Assembly (NCBI GenBank): GCA_963608705.1
Contig: CAVDHB010000010.1
Location: 1-54,931, forward strand
Source: CAVDHB01 sp963608705
Lineage (GTDB): Bacteria; Bacteroidota; Bacteroidia; Bacteroidales; Bacteroidaceae
Direction: 5' to 3'
DNA: 54,931 bases
Below the pieces are notes generated by a model. That model searched no databases, was not told the origin of the DNA, and saw nothing but the letters and a program-made list of their open reading frames with translations. Below are positions 48,405-54,931 of this stretch, piece after piece. Every line of letters begins with the position of its first letter. The first letter of the stretch is position 1. The position numbers and the translations under genes were made by a program.

Positions 48405-51176
48405 TTACAGTTTCTGTTTAATCTTGAGTTCTTCGAAGGTTTCGATGATGTCTCCAGTCTGTATGTCATTGAAATTGACAAGACTGATACCACATTCGAA
48501 TCCGGCAGTTACATCCTTTACATCGTCCTTGAAACGTTTCAAAGCGTTGATTTCGCCAGTGAAGATGACAATGCCATCACGGATAAGGCGGGCTTTGTCC
48601 GTTCTTCTCACTTTTCCTTCCGTGACGAAAGCACCGGCCACTGTACCCACTTTCGTGATGTGGTACACTTGTCGAACCTCTATGCTTGCTGTCACATTCT
48701 CCTTGATGATAGGTTCCAGCATACCTTCCATAGCCTGTTTCACCTCTTCAATTGCGTCGTAGATGATGGAGTACATACGGATATCCACTCCCTCTTCCTT
48801 GGCGTACTTGCGCGCCATGGCGGAAGGACGTACCTGGAAACCGATGATGATGGCCTGTGACGCAGCGGCAAGGTTCACATCGCTTTCGGAAATTCCACCC
48901 ACACCCTTATAGATGACGTTCACTTGAATCTTAGGAGTGGAGAGTTTAATCAAGGAATCACTCAACGCTTCTACGGAACCATCCACATCACCTTTGACAA
49001 TGACATTCAATTCCTTGAATCCGCCCAAAGCGATACGACGGCCCACTTCATCCAGCGTAAGCATCTTATGGGTACGCAAGCCCTGCTCGCGTTGCAGTTG
49101 TTCACGCTTGTTGGCGATATCACGCGCTTCCTGTTCCGTGTCCATGATATGGAACACGTCACCCGGTTGTGGTGCGCCGTTCAGTCCCAATACGGTGGCG
49201 GGTTCTGCCGGCTTCACGTTGTCAATACGTTGGTTTCGCTCGTTGAACAACGCTTTCACACGTCCGTAGAACGTACCGGCCAACATCACGTCACCCACAT
49301 GGAGTGTACCGTTGCTTACCAGCACATTGGCCGTGTAACCACGTCCTTTGTCCAAGGCTGATTCCAATACAGTACCTGTGGCTTTGCGGTTCGGGTTCGC
49401 TTTGAGGTCAAGCATTTCCGCTTCCAGCAACACCTTCTCCAGCAATTCCTCTACGCCGATGCCTTTCTTGGCACTGATATCCTGGCTTTGGTATTTACCA
49501 CCCCATTCTTCCACAAGGTAGTTCATATTGGCCAGTTCCTCTTTCACTTTATCAGGGTTGGCTCCCGGTTTATCAATTTTGTTGATAGCGAATACAATAG
49601 GTACGCCTGCTGCGGCGGCATGGCTGATAGCCTCTTTGGTCTGCGGCATGATGCCGTCATCTGCGGCCACAATGATGATGGCCACATCGGTTACCTGTGC
49701 TCCACGGGCACGCATGGCGGTAAACGCCTCATGACCCGGCGTATCCAAGAAGGTAATATAGCGTCCGTCGGCCAACTTCACTTTGTAGGCACCGATATGC
49801 TGTGTGATACCTCCGGCCTCACCTGCGATGACATTGGATTTACGGATGTAGTCGAGCAAAGAAGTCTTACCATGGTCTACGTGTCCCATCACCGTCACTA
49901 TAGGTGGACGAGGCACAAGGTCTTCCGGCTTGTCTTCTTCCTCTTTCACGGCCTGTGTCACGTCAGAGCTTACGAATTCTGTCTTGAAGCCGAACTCACC
50001 TGCCACCATATTGATGGTTTCCGCATCGAGACGTTGGTTGATAGACACCATCAATCCGATGCTCATGCACGTCCCAATGACTTTCGTCACAGGAACATCC
50101 ATCATGGTAGCCAGCTCATTAGCGGTCACAAATTCGGTCAGCTTCAGGATTTTGCTTTCCTTCTTCTCCTCTGCCGCCTGTTCCTGCTGACGTTCACTGG
50201 CTTCCTCACGTTTCTCTTTACGGTATTTGGCACCCTTGCTGAACTTATTTTTGTTTGTCAGTCGAGCCAGGGTTTCTTTCACCTGTTTAGCCACATCCTC
50301 ATCGGAAACCTCCGCTTTAATCTCGGGTTTCTTGAAACGGTCTTTACGGTTCTTCTTGTTTCCGCCGTTGTTTTGTGACTGTGGATTGTTTCCACCTTGC
50401 GGATTGCCGTTGTTTTTATTCTTTTTCTTCTTGTTCTGTCCTTGTGCGTTTCCAGCCTGCTGTTTGTTTTGTCCAGCTACGGTTTCCACGTCTATTTTCT
50501 CTTTTGCGCCAATGCGGTTGCGGCGGTGTTTGCCGTTGCCGGTAGCATTGTTGCCAGAGGCGTTTTGTCCACCTTTCTTCTTGTCGTTCTTTCCTTTTTT
50601 CCAGGAGGGACGATCAGAGGCGATAGTGGAAAGGTCAATCTTACCAAGGATGTTCAGCTTAGGAGCTTGGGTGTTCTCTATTTTATAAATCTCATTGGAG
50701 GTTTTTCCCTCATCCTTCTTTTCCTCTTTGCGAGGTGTTTTTTCTTGTTTGTTTACGGTCACGTCTTTAGTGGCTTCTGAGTGTATATCAGCAGCTGGAT
50801 TCGGAGACTTTGTCCGGGGTTTGTTCACCTCTTCCAAATTAATCTTGCCAACTGTTTTGAGTTCAATTTTAGGCGCTGATGTGATGATTTCTTTCTCCTC
50901 TCTTTCACTTTCTTTCGCTTCAGCCAACGCCTTTTTCTTCTGAGCTTTCTTCTTTTTCTTCCGTTCTTTTTCGTTGGCGCGTTCCTGCATCTGTTCTTCG
51001 GCGTTCTGACGCAAGTTTTTATCCTTGCTGTATTGCCGACTCAGCATGGCATATTCCTCATCGGTAATATTGGCCATTGGGTTGCTCTCGACTTTATGTC
51101 CGTTCTTGTCGAGAAAATCCACAATAGTCTGCAAGCCGACATTGAGGTCGCGCATCACTTTATTAAGTCTAACCAT
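48405..51176 (-). CDS. infB: Translation initiation factor IF-2
   Basis: A 923-aa GTPase that brings initiator tRNA to the ribosome. After an N-terminal IF2_N segment and a long low-complexity stretch rich in Lys, Glu, Asn and Gly (about 55-335), the G domain begins with GHVDHGKTSL (431-440), then DTPGHEAF and NKID, followed by domains 2 to 4. It is the third gene of rimP-nusA-infB, nine bases after nusA. Confidence 0.98.
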   Translation of the reverse strand: MVRLNKVMRDLNVGLQTIVDFLDKNGHKVESNPMANITDEEYAMLSRQYSKDKNLRQNAEEQMQERANEKERKKKKKAQKKKALAEAKESEREEKEIITSAPKIELKTVGKINLEEVNKPRTKSPNPAADIHSEATKDVTVNKQEKTPRKEEKKDEGKTSNEIYKIENTQAPKLNILGKIDLSTIASDRPSWKKGKNDKKKGGQNASGNNATGNGKHRRNRIGAKEKIDVETVAGQNKQQAGNAQGQNKKKKNKNNGNPQGGNNPQSQNNGGNKKNRKDRFKKPEIKAEVSDEDVAKQVKETLARLTNKNKFSKGAKYRKEKREEASERQQEQAAEEKKESKILKLTEFVTANELATMMDVPVTKVIGTCMSIGLMVSINQRLDAETINMVAGEFGFKTEFVSSDVTQAVKEEEDKPEDLVPRPPIVTVMGHVDHGKTSLLDYIRKSNVIAGEAGGITQHIGAYKVKLADGRYITFLDTPGHEAFTAMRARGAQVTDVAIIIVAADDGIMPQTKEAISHAAAAGVPIVFAINKIDKPGANPDKVKEELANMNYLVEEWGGKYQSQDISAKKGIGVEELLEKVLLEAEMLDLKANPNRKATGTVLESALDKGRGYTANVLVSNGTLHVGDVMLAGTFYGRVKALFNERNQRIDNVKPAEPATVLGLNGAPQPGDVFHIMDTEQEARDIANKREQLQREQGLRTHKMLTLDEVGRRIALGGFKELNVIVKGDVDGSVEALSDSLIKLSTPKIQVNVIYKGVGGISESDVNLAAASQAIIIGFQVRPSAMARKYAKEEGVDIRMYSIIYDAIEEVKQAMEGMLEPIIKENVTASIEVRQVYHITKVGTVAGAFVTEGKVRRTDKARLIRDGIVIFTGEINALKRFKDDVKDVTAGFECGISLVNFNDIQTGDIIETFEELKIKQKL

Positions 51177-51185
51177 ATATGAATA

Positions 51186-52442
51186 TTAGTCTTCAAATTC
51201 TGCTTTTAAAATCCGTAACACGTCATCCACCGTATTCTCTTCCAAGTCGGCTTTCTCCACCAACATTTCCCGTGGTGCGTTCAATACCTCCCGTGCGGTG
51301 GTTAGTCCGAGTCCCTTGATGGCATCAATTACCCATCCGTCTATTTCATCCCGGAAGTCGTCAAGGTTCACATCGTCCACCACATTGTTCTCGTCCATCT
51401 CACGGAACACATCAATAGTGTATTCTGTCAACATACTGGCCAGCTTGATGTTCATACCGCCCTTACCGATGGCCAATGACACTTGGTCGGGGTTGAGATA
51501 TACTTCCGCTTTCTTCTCTTCCTCGTTCAATTTAATGGAGGATACTTGTGCGGGACTTAACGCACGCTGGATGAACAGCTCGATATTAGAGGTGTAGTTT
51601 ATGACATCGATATTCTCGTTATGCAGCTCATGCACGATTCCATGCACACGGCTACCCTTCACACCCACGCAGGCACCCACAGGATCAATGCGTTCATCAT
51701 AGCTCTCTACTGCCACTTTCGCACGCTCGCCTGGGATTCGGGCGATTTTACGGATGGTAATCAGGCCGTCATTGATTTCCGGCACTTCCGCTTCCAAGAG
51801 TCTTTCCAAGAATACAGGAGCTGTACGGCTTAAAATGATTTTGGGTACTCCATTCACGTTGTCCACTCTGAGAATCACGGCTCTTACAGATTCCCCTTTG
51901 CGGAAGAAGTCAGCGGGTATTTGCTCACTTTTCGGCAGTAGCAATTCATTATCCTCGTCGTCCATCAGCAGGGTTTCTTTCTTCCACATTTGGTAGACTT
52001 CCGCCGTGATTACCTGTCCGATTTTCTCCTTGTATTTATTATACAAGCTGTCATGTTGCAGCTCCAGTATTTTCCCTTGCAGGGTCTGCTTCAGGTTCAA
52101 GATGGCGCGTCTGCCAAAGGAAGCGAAGTCTACCTTCTCTGTGACTTCCTCTCCCACTTCCATGTCTTCAGCTATCTTTTTCGCATCTGAAAGGCTAATC
52201 TCCAAATTGGAATCACTCACTTCTCCATCGGCCACGACTTTCCGGTTTCTGTATATCTCAAAGTCTCCCTTGTCCGGGTTCACGATGACATCGTAGTTCT
52301 CGTCAGATCCCTTCAGTTTCGCGATGACATTTCGGAAACTCTCTTCCAACACACTGATTAAAGTAGTGCGGTTGATACTTTTTGTTTCCTTAAATTCGTT
52401 GAATGTATCAATCAGATTTGTCTCTATCTTCTTTGTTGCCAT
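51186..52442 (-). CDS. nusA: Transcription termination/antitermination factor NusA
   Basis: A 418-aa RNA polymerase-binding factor. The order is NusA N-terminal domain (RTTLISVLEESFRNVIAKL), S1 domain (GQVITAEVYQMWK), two KH domains (with RIDPVGACVGVKGSRVHGI, and IGKGGMNIKLA in the second), and a short C-terminal helical tail lacking the extra AR2 repeats of gamma-proteobacterial NusA. It lies six bases after rimP in the conserved operon. Confidence 0.97.
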   Translation of the reverse strand: MATKKIETNLIDTFNEFKETKSINRTTLISVLEESFRNVIAKLKGSDENYDVIVNPDKGDFEIYRNRKVVADGEVSDSNLEISLSDAKKIAEDMEVGEEVTEKVDFASFGRRAILNLKQTLQGKILELQHDSLYNKYKEKIGQVITAEVYQMWKKETLLMDDEDNELLLPKSEQIPADFFRKGESVRAVILRVDNVNGVPKIILSRTAPVFLERLLEAEVPEINDGLITIRKIARIPGERAKVAVESYDERIDPVGACVGVKGSRVHGIVHELHNENIDVINYTSNIELFIQRALSPAQVSSIKLNEEEKKAEVYLNPDQVSLAIGKGGMNIKLASMLTEYTIDVFREMDENNVVDDVNLDDFRDEIDGWVIDAIKGLGLTTAREVLNAPREMLVEKADLEENTVDDVLRILKAEFED

Positions 52443-52448
52443 ATCCTG

Positions 52449-52916
52449 TTATTTGAACTTAATCAGATATTTCGTATATATTACTTCCTCATAACCAAAT
52501 GTTTCCTCCACTGGCACCATTTTAGCCCGGCGTGCTCCGGGTTCTTTCACTTTCTTACTTACTTCGATGGTGAAATGCTCCGGTTCAACTTTGGTGAGTA
52601 CACCTTTCAGTTTCTTGTGTTCTTTTGTCAGCACTTCCACTTCTTTTCCGATGTGGTTTTCGTACTGGCGCAGCACTTTAAAGGGTTGTCCGATGCCGGC
52701 ACTTCCCACTTCCAACTCATAATCCTCTTTTTCCCGGCTCAGATGGTCTTCGATGTAGCGGCTTAATTCCACGCAATCTTCAATCCATACTCCTTCCGCA
52801 TTATCGATTTCCACCGTGATTTTGTTGTCCGGCGTAATATCGACATCCACGAGGAAATAGTTCTTTTCTTTTAACCATTCCTCTACCAATTGTCTTACAA
52901 CCTTTTTGTCTGTCAT
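52449..52916 (-). CDS. rimP: Ribosome maturation factor RimP
   Basis: A 155-aa 30S assembly factor. Family stretches are LVDVDITPDNKITVEIDN, CVELSRYIEDHL and YELEVGSAGIGQPF, the last with Ser-Ala-Gly in place of the usual Ser-Pro-Gly. It is first in rimP-nusA-infB and has a consensus promoter 69 bases upstream. Confidence 0.95.
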   Translation of the reverse strand: MTDKKVVRQLVEEWLKEKNYFLVDVDITPDNKITVEIDNAEGVWIEDCVELSRYIEDHLSREKEDYELEVGSAGIGQPFKVLRQYENHIGKEVEVLTKEHKKLKGVLTKVEPEHFTIEVSKKVKEPGARRAKMVPVEETFGYEEVIYTKYLIKFK

Positions 52917-52984
52917 GTGATGTAAACGATGTATATTAAGAACTAAGGGAGACTTGCATAAGCCCCCCTTATCACCTCACGCTG

Positions 52985-53016
52985 CAAAGATAGTGAATTT
53001 CTTATTGCCAGCGAAA
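52985..53016 (-). promoter_or_regulatory. Promoter of rimP-nusA-infB
   Basis: TTTC (53016-53013), 20 bases, TATCTTTG (52992-52985) on the minus strand. Confidence 0.7.
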
Positions 53017-53026
53017 TTTTTCGAAG

Positions 53027-54715
53027 TTATTTTTTCTTTGCCGCTACTGGAACACTCAGAATGCGGTTATAATCAGCGGGATTATGCAGTATCCGCAAAG
53101 CCTCTTCCAAGTCCTTGTCATCCCGTAGTGTGTAGCGTATAACACCTTTTTGGTAGTAATAACGTTTGATTATTTCTCCACTTAGAATCTTTTCAATATC
53201 TGATTTATGCCTCTCCAGGTCTTTTTGCAAGTTTGGCTTGAGTTTGCTTTCCAACGTCTGCACAGTGGCTTTTGCCTCGTCCCAATAGCCCTCAGCCTGG
53301 ATAATCTTTTTTAGTTGATTTAACGCTTTCCCGCTTTGGCCATCGTAGGCAAACTTCGTGGTCAGCATATATTTCTTAAAATCTTCATAGTCGGTGTCAG
53401 AGATGGAAAAAGTCTCCGCCGGGGCTATGGAGGGATGTTTGTAGTAATAATCATTGACGTAATCGAAGAGTTCCTCGGATGCGGCAAGATAGTAAATCAT
53501 GGTGGGCAGCGAGTCTTTCTTCATCACGATATCCGGCTGGATGCCTCCGCCATCCCGTACTATTCTGCCTGCTTGTGTGTGGAACACATGGGTCAAGCTA
53601 TCAGGTATACGAGTGGAAGCTCCGTCCGTATAGCGGTGAGAAGCGTAGTCAATGGCTTGTATGCATCGTCCGCTGGGAATATAATATTTCGAAGTGGTGA
53701 CTTTCAAGATGCCTCCATAAGGCAACTCTCTGGTCATCTGCACCAATCCTTTCCCGTAAGTGCGTGTGCCGATGATGACGGCACGGTCTTTGTCTTGCAG
53801 CGCACCGGCGGTTATCTCGGAAGCGGACGCCGTTTCATTGTTCACCAAGATGGCGACAGGAATGTGCAAGTCCACTGGTTCACGGGTAGTCTTATAGACG
53901 GCTGTGGCCACGTTGGATTTCCCTTTGGTAGAAAGAACCTCTGTGCCTTTGGGTACAAACATACTCACCAAGTCCACGGCCTCTGACATACTTCCTCCTC
54001 CATTACCCCGAAGGTCAATGACGAGTGAAGTGGCTCCTTGCTGCTTCAACTGTGCGAAAGCGCGTTTCACTTCCTGCGCACATCCTTCGGTGTAAGAAGA
54101 CAGGTTTATATAGCCTGTATTTCCTTTCAATAAGGTATAGAGTGGTACTGCGGGCATTTTTACTGTCTTGCGGGTAATTTTGAGGTTGAGAGGCTGTGCC
54201 ACTCCCGGTCGCTGTACTTTCAGCACGAAGCTGGTGCCAGGCTCTCCTCTTAATCTGTCGCTTACGCTTTTAGTGTAATCCGCTGTGTTCTTGCTGCCTT
54301 TCTTGCCAGGATTCCAGTTGTCTATGGCCAGGATGACATCTCCCGATTTTACGCCTGCCACAGCTGCCGGCATTCCTTCGTAAGGCTCGTCAATTACCGC
54401 CCTGTCCGCTTTCTTATAATAACGTATGAGTGCGCCGATTCCCGCATATTTGCCTGTGACAAGCGTCTTGAAGGACTTTGTCTCTTCGTTAGGATAATAC
54501 ACCGTATAGGGGTCAAGCGAGTTGGTCATGGCGTCAATGCCTATACGGACTGTCTTTTCTGCGTCCAGAGAGTCCACGAAGAAAAGTTCCAATTCCTTGT
54601 ATAATGAATTGAATGTGTCAAGGCTTTTAGCTACCTCGAAGTTTTTCTTTTGGGCTGAGACAGAAACAGCTCCTGCCATCAGCCACAGTAGCAACAGAAT
54701 CTTTTTGTACATCAT
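53027..54715 (-). CDS. S41-family C-terminal processing peptidase
   Basis: A 562-aa periplasmic serine protease (CtpA/Tsp type) with a signal peptide ending VSVSAQ. A PDZ domain spans about residues 85-165 (AGVKSGDVILAIDNWNP), then the S41 protease with the catalytic serine in ETASASEITAGALQD and the lysine in GTRTYGKGLVQ. The C-terminal region is longer than in CtpA. The start at 54715 or 54712 (MMYKK) is preferred over 54763, which would place 16 extra hydrophilic residues before the signal peptide. It stands just downstream of a divergent tRNA-Asn. Confidence 0.93.
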   Translation of the reverse strand: MMYKKILLLLWLMAGAVSVSAQKKNFEVAKSLDTFNSLYKELELFFVDSLDAEKTVRIGIDAMTNSLDPYTVYYPNEETKSFKTLVTGKYAGIGALIRYYKKADRAVIDEPYEGMPAAVAGVKSGDVILAIDNWNPGKKGSKNTADYTKSVSDRLRGEPGTSFVLKVQRPGVAQPLNLKITRKTVKMPAVPLYTLLKGNTGYINLSSYTEGCAQEVKRAFAQLKQQGATSLVIDLRGNGGGSMSEAVDLVSMFVPKGTEVLSTKGKSNVATAVYKTTREPVDLHIPVAILVNNETASASEITAGALQDKDRAVIIGTRTYGKGLVQMTRELPYGGILKVTTSKYYIPSGRCIQAIDYASHRYTDGASTRIPDSLTHVFHTQAGRIVRDGGGIQPDIVMKKDSLPTMIYYLAASEELFDYVNDYYYKHPSIAPAETFSISDTDYEDFKKYMLTTKFAYDGQSGKALNQLKKIIQAEGYWDEAKATVQTLESKLKPNLQKDLERHKSDIEKILSGEIIKRYYYQKGVIRYTLRDDKDLEEALRILHNPADYNRILSVPVAAKKK

Positions 54716-54823
54716 ATTGTATTTGTTGGGTGTAAAAGTAGAGAAAATGTTTCTCTTTCCCATCCAGTTCTTTAAACATTTAACTTTATTTCGTGGCGGC
54801 CTCTTGATTTTTTTGTGAAACTG

Positions 54824-54854
54824 TTGTGTAATTCAAAATAAAGCTCTATCTTTG
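54824..54854 (+). promoter_or_regulatory. Promoter of the tRNA-Asn gene
   Basis: TTG (54824-54826), 20 bases, TATCTTTG (54847-54854); the tRNA starts 24 bases later. Confidence 0.75.
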
Positions 54855-54878
54855 CACCCGCTAATTCAAAACAGCACT

Positions 54879-54931
54879 GCTTCAATAGCTCAGTTGGTTA
54901 GAGCACCTGACTGTTAATCAGGGGGTCGTTG
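54879..54931 (+). tRNA. tRNA-Asn (GTT), 3' end cut by the window
   Basis: The D arm (AGCTCAGTTGGTTAGAGC) and the anticodon loop CTGTTAATC with anticodon GTT are clear, with the anticodon stem CCTGA/TCAGG. The sequence stops in the variable loop region, so the T arm and acceptor end lie outside the window. Confidence 0.93.

Overview
The window is a chromosomal segment of a Bacteroidales bacterium, most likely a gut Bacteroides, Phocaeicola or Parabacteroides relative. The evidence is two SusC/SusD outer-membrane pairs, the rimP-nusA-infB-sufBCDS order, YeiH/LysR and DUF4292 genes typical of the phylum, and promoters of the Bacteroidetes sigma-ABfr type. I read about sixteen promoters with a -7 box close to TAnnTTTG, most with a TTG or TTTG box 19-20 bases upstream. 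Shine-Dalgarno sequences are mostly absent, so start codons were chosen from promoter position, family alignment and signal peptides.

Region 1 (1-14.8 kb) is mostly housekeeping. It holds a carbonic anhydrase-Nramp operon (minus), a stand-alone ~300-nt transcription unit with a 25-aa peptide, an aldo/keto reductase, a small membrane protein, a translationally coupled CPBP protease-M16 peptidase pair, a Fic protein, a YeiH exporter with its LysR regulator and a readable operator, and the dut-TPR lipoprotein-DUF4292 operon.

Region 2 (14.9-25.8 kb) is accessory. It holds an Abi_2 (HEPN-like) abortive-infection gene with a hairpin in its leader, an orphan SusC/SusD pair, a 64-aa orphan small protein, an ATPase-nuclease gene bounded by repeats, and an endonuclease/exonuclease/phosphatase gene co-transcribed with an HTH-like protein of unknown family.

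Region 3 (26-37.1 kb) is the most interesting part. A 2-aminoethylphosphonate operon (DUF5690 transporter, phnX, phnW) is followed by a separate SusC-SusD-metallophosphoesterase/PQQ-propeller operon. Both promoters carry the same 11-base motif, ATATTGCTGAA, exactly 54 bases before the -7 box. This suggests one co-regulated locus that imports and dismantles a phosphonate- or phosphate-decorated glycan or lipid and feeds released 2-aminoethylphosphonate to PhnW/PhnX. The link is inference; the motif and spacing are read directly.

Region 4 (37.1-42.4 kb) holds two tandem copies of an AAA-ATPase/PD-(D/E)XK gene, virtually identical except for one internal block, and a second Fic protein with a palindrome at its start. 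Region 5 (42.5-54.9 kb) is core: rnhB, ybjQ, sufS, sufD, sufC, sufB, infB, nusA and rimP, then an S41 C-terminal protease and the start of a tRNA-Asn cut by the window edge.

A dispersed hairpin repeat (core GAGACGCGAT...ATCGCGTCTC, with a companion module around GATTATCCGCAATCGTACC) occurs six times, mainly beside accessory genes. No CRISPR array, rRNA operon, transposase or prophage was seen.
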